A DNA stretch of 64,000 nucleotides from Mycobacteroides sp. CBMA 271 (GCF_009729205.1 NZ_VTHB01000004.1:62001-126000), one strand, 5' to 3'; counted from the stretch's first letter, positions 35,908 through 45,599 are shown. Numbers and translations: made by a program. The notes: a model not told the origin generated them from the sequence alone.

Positions 35908-36936
35908 TTGATCCCCAGTAAGTCATCGATGCGCAGACTTGGTGCATTGGTTGTCGCGACCGCGCTCACCGCCGCCTGCCAGGGCGGACCCAGCGATGTC
36001 CCCGGCGGCGGGCGAGGCGGGGACGCCGATACGACGCTCACCCTGGTGGCCTACGCGGTTCCGGAGCCCGGATTCCGGGAGATCATTCCTGCCTTCAATG
36101 CCACCGAGGCGGGTAAGGGCATTCAGGTCACCCAGTCCTATGGGGCCTCCGGTGACCAGTCGCGCGGCGTCGAAGGCGGTAAGCCGGCCGACATCGTGAG
36201 CTTCTCGGTGGAACCGGACATCACCCGTTTGGTCAAGGCCAAGAAGGTGTCTGCCGACTGGGACAAGGATGCATTCGGTGGCATCGCGTTCGGGTCGGTA
36301 GTGACTGTGGTTGTCCGCAAGGGCAATCCGAAGCACATCAAAGATTGGGACGACCTGCTGCAGCCCGGTCTGGAGGTCATCAGCCCCAGCCCGCTGAGTT
36401 CCGGCTCGGCCAAGTGGAATCTGTTGGCCCCGTACGCCGCCAAGAGCGAGGGCGGCAAGAACCCGCAAGCCGGACTGGATTTCGTCTCCAAGCTGGTGCG
36501 TGAGCACGTCAAGATGCGGCCGGGTTCGGGTCGGGAGGCCACCGAGGTGTTCGTGCAAGGCAGCGGAGATGTGCTGATTAGCTACGAGAACGAGGCCATC
36601 TTCACCGAGAGCCTCGGCAAGCCGATCGAGCACGTCAACCTGCCGATCACATTCAAGATCGAGAACCCGGTGGCGGTGGTGTCGGAGAGCCTGCACATTA
36701 AGAAGGCCACCGAGTTCAAGAATTTCTTGTACACCCCTGAGGCGCAGCGGATCTGGGCCAAGGCCGGGTTCCGGCCCGTCGATCCCGGAGTGTCCGCGGA
36801 GTTTGCGTCCTCCTTCCCGGTGCCGTCCAAGCTGTGGACCATCAAGGATCTGGGCGGGTGGAAGAGCGTCGACAAGGAATTGTTCGACAAGAACGACGGA
36901 TCCATCACCAAGATCTACAAAGAGGCGACCGGATGA
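35908..36936 (+). CDS. subI: Sulfate-binding lipoprotein of the ABC transporter
   Basis: 342 residues from a TTG with a good ribosome site (ggaaaggg); the ATG at 35929 is the alternative. The lipobox ends TAAC. The type 2 periplasmic-binding fold contains TQSYGASGDQSRGV and SFSVEPDI for sulfate contact and DVLISYENEA near the end. It delivers sulfate or thiosulfate to CysTWA. Rv2400c equivalent. Its TGA overlaps the cysT ATG. Confidence 0.92.
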   Translation: MIPSKSSMRRLGALVVATALTAACQGGPSDVPGGGRGGDADTTLTLVAYAVPEPGFREIIPAFNATEAGKGIQVTQSYGASGDQSRGVEGGKPADIVSFSVEPDITRLVKAKKVSADWDKDAFGGIAFGSVVTVVVRKGNPKHIKDWDDLLQPGLEVISPSPLSSGSAKWNLLAPYAAKSEGGKNPQAGLDFVSKLVREHVKMRPGSGREATEVFVQGSGDVLISYENEAIFTESLGKPIEHVNLPITFKIENPVAVVSESLHIKKATEFKNFLYTPEAQRIWAKAGFRPVDPGVSAEFASSFPVPSKLWTIKDLGGWKSVDKELFDKNDGSITKIYKEATG

Positions 36937-37790
36937 GCACCCTGACCGAACCGGTATCTCCCGCCAAGTCTGACGCGGCTCCGGGCCGTTTCCGTAAGCG
37001 CTTCAGCGACGACCCGCTGCGCATCGGCGTGGCCAGCATCTGGCTGTCGGTCATCGTGCTGCTGCCGTTGGCAGCGATCGTGTGGCAGTCGGCCGAGGGC
37101 GGATGGACCGCATTCGCCAGCGCCATCACCTCCAACTCGGCCTTGGCCTCGTTCAAGGTGACGCTGCTGATCTCGATCGCGGTGGCCGTCGTCAACGGAA
37201 TCTTCGGTCTGTTGGTGGCCTGGGTTCTGGTGCGCGACAACTTCCCCGGCAAGCGGATCGTCGACACGTTGATCGACCTGCCGTTCGCGTTGCCGACCAT
37301 TGTGGCCAGCATCGTGCTGCTCGCGCTGTACGGCCCGAGCAGTCCGATCAATGTGCATCTGCAGCACACCAAATGGGGTGTCGGGATTGCCCTGCTCTTC
37401 GTGACGCTGCCCTTCGTGGTGCGGGCCGTGCAGCCGGTGTTGCTCGAGCTCGAACGGGAGGTGGAGGAGGCTGCGGCCTCGCTGGGCGCTAGTAACCCGG
37501 TGATCTTCAGCAAGGTGATTCTGCCGGCGCTGCTGCCTTCGCTGCTGTCCGGCATTGGTCTCGCATTCTCCAGGGCCATCGGCGAATTCGGTTCCGTCGT
37601 CCTGATCGGTGGCGCGGTGCCAGGGGAGACCGAGGTGTCCTCACAGTGGATCCGGACGCTCATCGAGAACGACGACCGAACCGGTGCCGCGGCCATCTCC
37701 ATTGTGCTGCTCGCCATTTCGTTTGTGGTGCTGTTCATCCTGCGCGGGCTGGGTTCGCGTGCGGCCAAGCGAGAGGAGCTTGACCGATGA
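36933..37790 (+). CDS. cysT: Sulfate ABC transporter permease CysT
   Basis: 285 residues from the ATG at 36933, which overlaps the subI stop. About six membrane helices. The EAA motif in EEAAASLGASNPVIFSKVIL binds the ATPase. Pairs with CysW to form the channel. ATGA overlap with cysW. Confidence 0.93.
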   Translation: MSTLTEPVSPAKSDAAPGRFRKRFSDDPLRIGVASIWLSVIVLLPLAAIVWQSAEGGWTAFASAITSNSALASFKVTLLISIAVAVVNGIFGLLVAWVLVRDNFPGKRIVDTLIDLPFALPTIVASIVLLALYGPSSPINVHLQHTKWGVGIALLFVTLPFVVRAVQPVLLELEREVEEAAASLGASNPVIFSKVILPALLPSLLSGIGLAFSRAIGEFGSVVLIGGAVPGETEVSSQWIRTLIENDDRTGAAAISIVLLAISFVVLFILRGLGSRAAKREELDR

Positions 37791-38599
37791 CGCTCTCACC
37801 GGCCGTCAAGTACGCGTTGCGTGTGATCGCGCTGCTCTACGTCGCGGTGCTGCTGATCGTGCCGCTCGGGTTGATTCTGTGGCGCGCATTCGAGCCCGGT
37901 CTGGTGCAGTTTTGGCAGTACATCTCCACGCCCGCCGCGATCTCGGCCTTCAACCTCTCGCTGCTGGTGGTGGCGATCGTGGTGCCGCTCAACGTGATCT
38001 TCGGGGTACCGACGGCATTGGTCCTGGCCCGCAACAAGTTCCGCGGCAAGGGCATCCTGCAGGCTGTCATCGACCTACCGTTCGCGGTGTCGCCGGTGAT
38101 CGTCGGTGTGGCGTTGATCGTGTTGTGGGGCTCGGGCGGTCTACTCGGATTCGTGGAGAACGACTGGAAGTTCAAGATCATCTTCGGGCTGCCCGGCATC
38201 GTGTTGGCGAGCATTTTCGTGACGTTGCCGTTCGTGATCCGCGAAGTGGAACCGGTGCTGCACGAGATCGGCGACGATCAGGAACAGGCCGCCGCGACGC
38301 TGGGTGCCAATCCGTGGCAGACGTTCTGGCGTATCACCTTGCCGTCGATTCGTTGGGGTCTGACCTACGGCATCGTGCTGACGGTCGCCCGCACGCTCGG
38401 TGAGTACGGCGCGGTGATCATGGTGTCCTCCGGGCTGCCCGGTCAGTCGCAGACGCTGACACTGTTGGTGTCCGACCGCCATCTGCGGGGCGACGAATAC
38501 GGGGCGTATGCGCTGTCCGTCGTGCTGATGGGCGTGGCGCTGATAGTCCTCGTCGTGCAGGTGGTTCTCGACCGCAATCGTGCCAAGACCTCGAAATAA
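37787..38599 (+). CDS. cysW: Sulfate ABC transporter permease CysW
   Basis: 270 residues, about six membrane helices, with the EAA-type loop [20 protein letters not shown]. Second half of the sulfate channel. Starts in an ATGA overlap with cysT and ends 13 bases before cysA1. Confidence 0.93.
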   Translation: MTLSPAVKYALRVIALLYVAVLLIVPLGLILWRAFEPGLVQFWQYISTPAAISAFNLSLLVVAIVVPLNVIFGVPTALVLARNKFRGKGILQAVIDLPFAVSPVIVGVALIVLWGSGGLLGFVENDWKFKIIFGLPGIVLASIFVTLPFVIREVEPVLHEIGDDQEQAAATLGANPWQTFWRITLPSIRWGLTYGIVLTVARTLGEYGAVIMVSSGLPGQSQTLTLLVSDRHLRGDEYGAYALSVVLMGVALIVLVVQVVLDRNRAKTSK

Positions 38600-38612
38600 C
38601 CAAGAAGGAATC

Positions 38613-39671
38613 ATGACTGCCTCCAACGCTCTTCGCGCAAGCGGCTCATCGCAAGAAAACACCATTACCGTCCGGGGCGCCAATAAGCACTACGGTGATT
38701 TCGCCGCCCTCGACAACATCGACTTCGATGTGCCCAGCGGATCGTTGACCGCGTTGCTGGGTCCATCGGGTTCGGGTAAGTCGACGCTGCTGCGCTCGAT
38801 CGCTGGGCTCGATCATCCCGATACCGGCACCATCACCATCAACGGCCGCGATGTCACCGGCGTGCCGCCGCAGCGTCGCGATATCGGTTTCGTGTTCCAG
38901 CACTACGCCGCGTTCAAGCACCTGACCGTGTGGGAGAACGTCGCCTTCGGGCTCAAGATCCGCAAGAAGCCGAAGGCGGAGATTAAGAAGAAGGTCGACG
39001 ATCTGCTGGGTGTGGTGGGGCTCAGCGGGTTTCACACTCGCTACCCTGCGCAGCTCTCGGGTGGCCAGCGCCAGCGCATGGCATTGGCGCGCGCGTTGGC
39101 GGTCGACCCGCAGGTGCTGCTGTTGGACGAGCCGTTCGGCGCGTTGGACGCCAAGGTGCGCGAGGACCTGCGCACGTGGCTGCGGCGCCTGCATGACGAG
39201 GTGCATGTGACCACTGTGCTGGTGACTCACGATCAGGCCGAGGCGCTCGATGTCGCTGATCGGATCGCGGTGCTCAACAAGGGGCGCATCGAACAGGTCG
39301 GGTCGCCGGAGGATCTCTACGACCGTCCGGCCAACAGCTTCGTGATGTCGTTCCTGGGGCCGGTGGCCAAGCTCAATGGAATCCTGGTGCGCCCGCACGA
39401 TATTCGCGTGGGGCGCAACGCGGACCTGTCCCGCGCCGCCGCGGAGGGAACGGGGGAGACCACCGGGGTGACCAAGGCGACCGTTGATCGGGTGGTGTAT
39501 CTCGGCTTCGAGGTGCGTGTCGAGCTGACCAGTGCGGCGACGGGCGAGCAGTTCACCGCGCAGATCACCCGCGGTGACGCCGAGGCGTTGGGTCTGCATG
39601 AAGGTGATCCGGTGTACGTCAGGGTGACACGGTTCCCCGATGTGGGTGAGCTGGCCGAGGTCGCGTCCTAG
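38613..39671 (+). CDS. cysA1: Sulfate ABC transporter ATPase CysA1
   Basis: 352 residues from the ATG at 38613 behind agaagga. Walker [13 protein letters not shown] signature [12 protein letters not shown], Walker [13 protein letters not shown], switch His in LVTHDQ. The C-terminal regulatory TOBE-like domain starts near 240. The N-terminal extension [10 protein letters not shown] comes from a reverse copy of the dispersed repeat (38627-38651), as in the MoxR gene. Confidence 0.94.
   Translation: MTASNALRASGSSQENTITVRGANKHYGDFAALDNIDFDVPSGSLTALLGPSGSGKSTLLRSIAGLDHPDTGTITINGRDVTGVPPQRRDIGFVFQHYAAFKHLTVWENVAFGLKIRKKPKAEIKKKVDDLLGVVGLSGFHTRYPAQLSGGQRQRMALARALAVDPQVLLLDEPFGALDAKVREDLRTWLRRLHDEVHVTTVLVTHDQAEALDVADRIAVLNKGRIEQVGSPEDLYDRPANSFVMSFLGPVAKLNGILVRPHDIRVGRNADLSRAAAEGTGETTGVTKATVDRVVYLGFEVRVELTSAATGEQFTAQITRGDAEALGLHEGDPVYVRVTRFPDVGELAEVAS
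38627..38651 (-). repeat. Dispersed repeat, full copy in the cysA1 N-terminal codons
   Basis: On the minus strand this is CGATGAGCCGCTTGCGCGAA followed by GAGCG, identical over 24 bases to the proA copy. It is translated in the same reverse frame (LRASGS) as the copy in moxR. Confidence 0.7.
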
Positions 39672-39701
39672 GAGTCGCCGCGTTTCGGAGCACACCCGCA
39701 A

Positions 39702-39851
39702 GTGCCCTGCTATGAGCGACAAATGCCGCTCCGTCGGTAGGTAGTGCCATCGTGCGGGAATGACTGACAAGAAACTGGTACGCGGTGTTGAGCTGCGGTA
39801 CCTGCTGACGTTGTATGTGCATCGGTGCTGTTGTCGCTCGTAGCCGGGCAC
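39702..39851. repeat. MITE-like element with 25-bp inverted arms
   Basis: GTGCCCTGCTATGAGCGACA (start of the left arm, 39702-39726) and the complement of 39827-39851 (GTGCCCGGCTACGAGCGACA and on) match at about 20 of 25 positions. The 100 bp between carry no ORF. It fills most of the gap between cysA1 and the His-rich gene. A single related arm lies at 14653-14677. Confidence 0.5.
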
Positions 39852-39918
39852 AACGAAGAGTGCTTCTGATAAAGAAATGGCCCCCGGTGTTGTCCGGAGG
39901 CCATCGCTACTTCAAGGC

Positions 39919-40071
39919 TCAGTGCTCGTCGTAGTGATCACCATGCGGGGCGTGGCGGTGTCCGTCGTGAACATAATCCACGTGATCGTCGTGGGTAACG
40001 GCCTCGTGGCCGCACTCGGGGCCGTGAACATGATCGGGGTGGCTGTGCGTCTCGTGCTCGGTGCTCGTCAT
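39919..40071 (-). CDS. Small histidine-rich protein
   Basis: 50 residues, of which about 13 are His and many Asp/Glu (segments such as HSHPDHVHGPECGHE and HDGHRHAPHGDHYDEH). There is no signal peptide. It looks like a soluble Zn/Ni/Co-binding peptide similar to the His-rich linkers of metal transporters. Two palindromes upstream (40092-40101 and 40101-40115) could be a metalloregulator site. It lies between the sulfate transporter and sulfate reduction operons. Function is inference from composition. Confidence 0.65.
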   Translation of the reverse strand: MTSTEHETHSHPDHVHGPECGHEAVTHDDHVDYVHDGHRHAPHGDHYDEH

Positions 40072-40091
40072 GACATAGACACTAGACCACA

Positions 40092-40115
40092 CATGCGCAT
40101 GCAACAATGTGTTGC
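40092..40115. promoter_or_regulatory. Palindromes upstream of the His-rich gene
   Basis: CATGCGCATG (40092-40101) is a perfect palindrome and GCAACA-ATG-TGTTGC (40101-40115) a perfect 6-3-6 inverted repeat. They lie 20-45 bp before the start codon and also just behind the 3' end of sirB. A possible metal-sensor operator. Confidence 0.4.
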
Positions 40116-40825
40116 TAGGTAGCGGGGACCAAAGGGGAGGTGTCCTGATACGCACGCACGGTCGACTGATAGCGGTCAAGCACGACGCGTGCCACCGACC
40201 GATTCGCTCCCAGCGGTGCGGCCACCGCGATATCGACATCTGCGGCTTCGGCACGGACCTGGTCCAGCAGCAGTCCGGGGGAGAGGAACCACGGCGCTAC
40301 AACGATTTTCGTAGCGCCGTGGGCTCGCAGTGAGTCGGCCGCATCGCCCAAGCTCGTCGAGTCGCCGGTGGCGAACACCGTCGTCGATATCGCCCACTGT
40401 GCGGCCAGTGCCCGGGTGCGGGCATTGGCAGTGGGATCCGAAGAACCGACCGCCGTGAGGATGACACCGGGGTTCTCGATGCCGAGCTCGGCCACTCGCA
40501 GCCGGGCCAGATGCAGCAGCCGATCATCGGCACCCAGCACCGGGGCCTGAGTCACCTGCAGTCCCGAGGGGGCGGAGGAGAGGATCGTCGGCAGGTCGAT
40601 CCGTGCGTGGTAAGCATCCGACAGCAGCAGCGGCACCACTACGGCGGCGCCGCTCAATTCAGCCAGCACGTCAACGAGGTTCGGCTCCGACAGCTCAAGA
40701 AAAGCCAACCGAACATCCAGGTCCGGTCGGAGCATCCGCACCTGTGAGACCAGCCGCTGCGCATTCTTCGCGAACCGCGGGTCGCGGCTCCCGTGCGCTA
40801 CGGCAAGAAGCGTTGGACTAGACAC
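40115..40825 (-). CDS. sirB: Sirohydrochlorin ferrochelatase-like protein
   Basis: 236 residues with two CbiX-like halves. The N-terminus has AVAHGSRDPRF with the metal-binding His. It should insert Fe2+ into sirohydrochlorin to make siroheme for the sulfite reductase encoded upstream. Overlaps cysN by eight bases. Rv2393 (che1) equivalent. Confidence 0.87.
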   Translation of the reverse strand: MSSPTLLAVAHGSRDPRFAKNAQRLVSQVRMLRPDLDVRLAFLELSEPNLVDVLAELSGAAVVVPLLLSDAYHARIDLPTILSSAPSGLQVTQAPVLGADDRLLHLARLRVAELGIENPGVILTAVGSSDPTANARTRALAAQWAISTTVFATGDSTSLGDAADSLRAHGATKIVVAPWFLSPGLLLDQVRAEAADVDIAVAAPLGANRSVARVVLDRYQSTVRAYQDTSPLVPAT

Positions 40826-42098
40826 GATTCAATTCGACATGGCGCAGGACATCGCCAACCAGCCCCGCCGCCAACGTGTTACCGCTCGACGGATCGATCA
40901 GCAGGAAGCTCCCCGCCGTCCGGCTGTCGACGTACTCGTCGACACTGATCGCCTCGGCCAGGCGAACACTGATCTGCCCGATGTCGTTGAGTTCCAAGGA
41001 TTCCGGCGCAGGATCGGCGGTTAGGTTCTGCTCGTCGAAACGCTCCACCAGCTCCGCGATAATCGCGGGGACGGTGCGGGTCCCATGCTTGAGCAGCAGC
41101 CGCGCTCCGGCCTTCAACGGCTTGTCGGCCAGCCAGCACACCGTGCCGTCGATCTCCGAAACCGGCTCGGTCACATCGGTCGACGCGATCAGATCACCCC
41201 GTGAGGCATCCACATCGTCGGCAAGAATCAGCGTCACACTGCGACCCGCTTCGGCGACCTCAAGGGGTCCGTCGGCGGTATCGATACCGGCCACCGTGGT
41301 GCGCTGCCCGGCCGGGGAGATCACCACCTCGTCGCCCACTCGCACGGAGCCGGCAGCCACTTGGCCGGCGTAGCCGCGGTAGTCGGGGTATTCGGCGGTG
41401 CGGGGCCGGATCACGTACTGGACGGGGAAACGCAGCCCCACCGAACTCGATTCCTCGTGCGCCGGAACGGATTCCAGGTGCTCGATGAGGGTAGGTCCAT
41501 CGTAGAAACCGGTACGCTCACTGCGGTTGGCAACGTTATCGCCGTGCAGAGCCGACACCGGGATCTCGACGACGTTCTCAGGCTTCCAGCCCAATGAGGT
41601 TGTCAGCTCGTTGAACTCGGCGCTAATCGCCTCGAAGATCCGCGCGCTATCGGGCACCAGGTCGATCTTGTTGACCGCCAACACCAGCCGGGGCACCCCC
41701 AGCAGTGCCAACACGGCCGCGTGGCGACGGGTCTGCTCGATGACGCCCTTGCGCGCGTCCACGAGCAGGATCACCAGCTGCGCCGTCGACGCCCCGGACA
41801 CCGTGTTCCGGGTGTACTGCACATGTCCGGGAGTGTCGGCGAGGATGAACGAGCGCTTGGGAGTGGCGAAGTACCGGTATGCGACATCGATGGTGATGCC
41901 CTGCTCGCGCTCGGCACGCAGACCGTCGACGAGTAGCGACAGGTCCGGGGCGTCGAGGCCGCGTGACTCCGAAGCCTTGGCGACGGCTTCGAATTGGTCG
42001 ATGAGTACCGACTTGGTGTCGTACAGCAGCCGGCCCACCAGGGTGGACTTGCCGTCATCGACGCTGCCGGCGGTGGCAATGCGCAGAAGATCGCTCAT
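40818..42098 (-). CDS. cysN: Sulfate adenylyltransferase subunit 1 (GTPase)
   Basis: 426 residues. GTPase motifs TAGSVDDGKSTL, DTPGH and NKIDLV. It drives APS formation by CysD through GTP hydrolysis. Unlike the H37Rv CysNC, it stops after the GTPase and beta-barrel domains and has no fused APS kinase. It starts two bases after cysD. Confidence 0.94.
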   Translation of the reverse strand: MSDLLRIATAGSVDDGKSTLVGRLLYDTKSVLIDQFEAVAKASESRGLDAPDLSLLVDGLRAEREQGITIDVAYRYFATPKRSFILADTPGHVQYTRNTVSGASTAQLVILLVDARKGVIEQTRRHAAVLALLGVPRLVLAVNKIDLVPDSARIFEAISAEFNELTTSLGWKPENVVEIPVSALHGDNVANRSERTGFYDGPTLIEHLESVPAHEESSSVGLRFPVQYVIRPRTAEYPDYRGYAGQVAAGSVRVGDEVVISPAGQRTTVAGIDTADGPLEVAEAGRSVTLILADDVDASRGDLIASTDVTEPVSEIDGTVCWLADKPLKAGARLLLKHGTRTVPAIIAELVERFDEQNLTADPAPESLELNDIGQISVRLAEAISVDEYVDSRTAGSFLLIDPSSGNTLAAGLVGDVLRHVELNRV

Positions 42099-42100
42099 GA

Positions 42101-43030
42101 TCAGAAATAGCCCTCTCGCTTGCGGTCTTCCATCGCCGCCTCAGACACCCGGTCATCGCCGCGGGTCGCGCCGCGCTCGGTGATTCGCGACGATGCCACC
42201 TCGGCAAGCACTGCCTGCACGTCAGCAGCATCCGAGAGCACCGCGCCGGTGGTCGAACCGTCGCCAACGGTGCGGTAGCGCACCGAAAGTGTCTGTAGTT
42301 CTTCGCCGTCGCGCGGCCCGCCCCAGGGGCCTGGGGTCAACAGCATGCCGTCGCGGTTGAACACTTCGCGCTCATGCGCGTAGTACAGGTCGGCCAGTTG
42401 CACATCTTCTCGGGCGATGTAGCGCCAGACGTCCAGCTCGGTCCAGTTGCTGATCGGGAACACCCGAACGTGCTCACCCGGCGAGTGGCGGCCGTTGTAG
42501 AGGCTCCACAGCTCGGGGCGTTGCTTCTTGGGATCCCACTGTCCGAAGGCGTTGCGCAGGCTGAAGATTCGTTCCTTGGCGCGCGATCGCTCCTCGTCGC
42601 GGCGTCCACCGCCCAGCACCGCGTCGAACTTGTTGTCGGTGATGGCCTCCAGCAGCGGAATGGTCTGCAGCGGGTTGCGGATACCGTCCGGCCGTTCCGT
42701 CAGCCGCCCGTCTGCCAGGTAGTCCTCCACCTTGGCGACCACCAGGCGCAGGTTGTGCCGCTCAACGATCTCGTCGCGGAAGGCCAGCACCTCGGGGAGG
42801 TTGTGCCCGGTGTCGACATGCAGTAGCGCGAATGGAAGCGGCGCGGGCCAGAAGGCCTTGAGCGCGGTGTGCAGCAACACCGTCGAATCCTTGCCGCCGG
42901 AGAAAAGCAACACCGGGCGCTCGAATTCGCCGGCCACCTCGCGGATGATGTGGATCGACTCGGACTCAAGATCGGTGAGAGTCTCGGTAAATTCCATGGT
43001 GGATTCTGTTCCCGATTCGGTAATCGTCAT
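42101..43030 (-). CDS. cysD: Sulfate adenylyltransferase subunit 2
   Basis: 309 residues from the ATG at 43030, which overlaps the cysH stop as ATGA. The PP-loop SGGKDSTVLLH binds ATP, and LLHVDTGHNLPEV follows. Makes APS from sulfate and ATP with CysN. The longer open frame upstream is the shadow of cysH. Confidence 0.94.
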   Translation of the reverse strand: MTITESGTESTMEFTETLTDLESESIHIIREVAGEFERPVLLFSGGKDSTVLLHTALKAFWPAPLPFALLHVDTGHNLPEVLAFRDEIVERHNLRLVVAKVEDYLADGRLTERPDGIRNPLQTIPLLEAITDNKFDAVLGGGRRDEERSRAKERIFSLRNAFGQWDPKKQRPELWSLYNGRHSPGEHVRVFPISNWTELDVWRYIAREDVQLADLYYAHEREVFNRDGMLLTPGPWGGPRDGEELQTLSVRYRTVGDGSTTGAVLSDAADVQAVLAEVASSRITERGATRGDDRVSEAAMEDRKREGYF

Positions 43031-43734
43031 GAGGCGTGCAACCCGCATTCTGTCTTGGCGAGGCCCTGCCAGCGTCCACTCCGGGCATCGCCGCCGAGTG
43101 CCGGCTTGGCCGTGCACGGGGCGCAGCCGATCGACGGATACCCCTCGTCCACAAGCGGATTCACCAGCACGCCATGCTCGTCGGTGTACTTCTGCATATC
43201 TTCGTCGGTCCAGGCCGCGATTGCGTTGATCTTCACGAGCCCGAACGCCTCGTCGAAACTGATGAGCGGCGCGTTGGCCCGCGTTGGTGCCTCGACGCGG
43301 CGAATCCCGGTCACCCAGGCCGAATATCCGCCGAGCGACTTGCGTAGCGGAACGACCTTGCGCAACCGGCAGCATTCCCCGGGATTGGTGGAGAACAGGT
43401 CCTTGCCCACCAGCTCGTCCTGCTGCGCCACCGTCTGTTCGGGGGCGACGTTGACGATATGGATGTCGTAGACCGATTCGACCGCGTCACGCGTGCCGAT
43501 GGTCTCGGCGAAGTGATATCCGGTGTCCAGGAACAACACGTCGACACCCGGACGCACCTGTGCGGCAAGGTCAACCAGCACCGCATCTTGCATGTTGGAC
43601 GCGACGACGTAATCACCACCGAAGTTCTCATCGGTCCACCGGATCAGTTCCTCGGCGGAGGCGTCCTGTAACTCGGCGGCGCCGCGGGCGGCAATGTCAC
43701 GTAAAGCGGACTCGTCCAGGGTTCTCGCGCTCAT
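43027..43734 (-). CDS. cysH: Adenylylsulfate (APS) reductase
   Basis: 235 residues. The Cys pair in GECCRLRKV and the CAPC pair near residue 215 are the four [4Fe-4S] ligands that mark APS rather than PAPS reductases. The C-terminal ECGLH carries the catalytic Cys. It makes sulfite from APS. Overlaps sirA and cysD by ATGA-type junctions. Confidence 0.93.
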   Translation of the reverse strand: MSARTLDESALRDIAARGAAELQDASAEELIRWTDENFGGDYVVASNMQDAVLVDLAAQVRPGVDVLFLDTGYHFAETIGTRDAVESVYDIHIVNVAPEQTVAQQDELVGKDLFSTNPGECCRLRKVVPLRKSLGGYSAWVTGIRRVEAPTRANAPLISFDEAFGLVKINAIAAWTDEDMQKYTDEHGVLVNPLVDEGYPSIGCAPCTAKPALGGDARSGRWQGLAKTECGLHAS

Positions 43735-45413
43735 CGCAGGTCAGCCTCCTCGGCTCGAACCGCCCACTGCGCGAAGCGCTCTCCGTCGGTGCGCTCCTTG
43801 ACGAAGTTGCGCACCACCCGGTCGATGTAGTCGCCGAGTTCGGCGCTGGTCACCTTGTGCTGACGCAGCTTGCGGCCGAATCCGCTGTCCAGGCCCAGGC
43901 TTCCGCCCAGGTGCACCTGGAAACCCTCGACGCTGTTCCCGTTTCCGTCGTCGACCATCTGGCCCTTGAACCCGATATCGGCGATCTGAGACCGCGCGCA
44001 CGAGTTGGGGCAGCCGTTCATGTTGATGGTGACGGGGGTATCGATCTGGGAATTGAGGTCGTCGAGTCGCTGCTCCAGCTCGGGAATCAAACTCTGTGCC
44101 CGCACCCGGGTTTCGGTGAAAGACAGCTTGCAGTATTCGATGCCCGTGCACGCCAGTAGGTTCTTTCGCCAATGCGACGGCCGCGAGGGCAGGCCCAGTG
44201 CGTCGAGCCCCGTTTCGAGCTCGGCCAGATTCTCGTCGGGAATGTCGAGGATGATCAGCTTCTGGTGCGGTGTGAGGGCGACGCGGTTGGAACCGGCCTT
44301 CTCGGCGAGATCGGCGATCGCCGACAGCGTCGTGCCAGAGACGCGCCCGGCAATGGCGGAGATGCCAATGGCGTTGAGCCCGTTCTTGAGTCGCTGCACG
44401 CCCACGTGATCGATCGGGTGCGCGGGCGCAACCGGGGCGGGTCCGTCGATCAAAGTCCGCTTCAGGTACTCGGTCTCGAGAACTTCCCTAAACTTTTCCA
44501 CGCCCCAGTCCTTGACCAGGAACTTCAACCGGGCCTTGGAACGCAACCGTCGGTACCCGTAGTCGCGGAAGATCCCTACCACGCCCTCCCAGACGTCCGG
44601 CACCTCATCCAGGGGCACCCACACCCCGAGGCGCTGGGCCAACATGGGATTGGTCGATAGGCCGCCGCCCACCCACACGTCCAGGCCCGGGCCGTGTTCG
44701 GGATGCACCACGCCGACGAACGCGACGTCGTTGATCTCGTGCACCACGTCCTGCAGACCGGAGATGGCCGTCTTGAACTTGCGGGGCAGGTTCGAGTACT
44801 CCTTGTTCCCGATGTACCGGCTGGTGATCTCGTCAATCGCCCACGTCGGGTCGAGCACCTCATCGAGCGACTCGCCCGCCAGTGGGGATCCGAGGATCAC
44901 GCGGGGGCAGTCGCCGCAGGCCTGCGTCGTGTACAGCCCGACCTCGTCGAGGCGACGCCAGATCTCGGGCATGTCCTCGACCCGGATCCAGTGGTACTGG
45001 ACGTTCTGGCGGTCGGAGATGTCGGCGGTGTCGCGTGCGTAGGCCGTCGACAGCTCACCGATGGTGCGCAGCGCCTGGGTGGTCAGGGCGCCGCCGTCGC
45101 AACGCACCCGCAGCATGAAGTGGTCGTCCTCGAGCATGTCGGTGTTGTCGTCACCGGTCCAGGTGCCGTCGTAACCCTGTTTGCGCTGGGTGTACAGACC
45201 CCACCAACGGAACCGGCCACGCAGGTCGGTCTTGTCGATGCTCTCGAATCCCTGCTTGGAATAGATGGTTTCGATGCGCTCGCGCACGTTGAGCGGGTGG
45301 TCGTCCTTCTTCACCTGCTCGTTGGGGTTGAGCGGCTCGTGCTCTCCGAGAGCCCACTGGCCCTCGCTGCGTTGGGGCTTGGGGCGAGCGGGCTTGGTCT
45401 CGCTGGTGGTCAT
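43731..45413 (-). CDS. sirA: Ferredoxin-dependent sulfite reductase
   Basis: 560 residues from the ATG at 45413 behind gaggag; a start four codons earlier (45425) is possible. Two ferredoxin-like halves. ACGDCPRV and GCPNSCARSQIADIGF hold the cysteines for the [4Fe-4S]-siroheme centre. It reduces sulfite to sulfide. Rv2391 ortholog (long misnamed nirA). First gene of sirA-cysH-cysD-cysN-sirB. Confidence 0.93.
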   Translation of the reverse strand: MTTSETKPARPKPQRSEGQWALGEHEPLNPNEQVKKDDHPLNVRERIETIYSKQGFESIDKTDLRGRFRWWGLYTQRKQGYDGTWTGDDNTDMLEDDHFMLRVRCDGGALTTQALRTIGELSTAYARDTADISDRQNVQYHWIRVEDMPEIWRRLDEVGLYTTQACGDCPRVILGSPLAGESLDEVLDPTWAIDEITSRYIGNKEYSNLPRKFKTAISGLQDVVHEINDVAFVGVVHPEHGPGLDVWVGGGLSTNPMLAQRLGVWVPLDEVPDVWEGVVGIFRDYGYRRLRSKARLKFLVKDWGVEKFREVLETEYLKRTLIDGPAPVAPAHPIDHVGVQRLKNGLNAIGISAIAGRVSGTTLSAIADLAEKAGSNRVALTPHQKLIILDIPDENLAELETGLDALGLPSRPSHWRKNLLACTGIEYCKLSFTETRVRAQSLIPELEQRLDDLNSQIDTPVTINMNGCPNSCARSQIADIGFKGQMVDDGNGNSVEGFQVHLGGSLGLDSGFGRKLRQHKVTSAELGDYIDRVVRNFVKERTDGERFAQWAVRAEEADLR

Positions 45414-45515
45414 GGTGCTCCTCACAAGGCGGGCACAGTCGTGGGCGTCACACCGGGGGCTGACCGGAGGCGCAAATCCTCACGACCGTTGGGTGGCAGA
45501 CGGGGCAGGACTACG

Positions 45516-45599
45516 TCAGTAAGGGAGACAACACGCGCTACAGACACGCTTCAGGTCAATGTGTCGCCGCGCGACAAGAGGGACCTGAACTGTGCTCAC
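45516..45599 (-). CDS. Cysteine-rich leader peptide of the sulfite reduction operon
   Basis: 27 codons from the GTG at 45599: MSTVQVPLVARRHIDLKRVC followed by SACCLPY. Three Cys codons near the end, no ribosome site, and a -10-like CACAAT seven bases upstream (45607-45612), the same geometry as the subI leader. It lies about 100 bp before sirA and should act as a cysteine-responsive attenuator of that operon. Confidence 0.75.
   Translation of the reverse strand: MSTVQVPLVARRHIDLKRVCSACCLPY

Noticed and set aside
38646..39851. Minus-strand ORF of 401 codons over cysA1
   Set aside because: cysA1 motifs are intact on the plus strand; the antisense frame has shadow composition.
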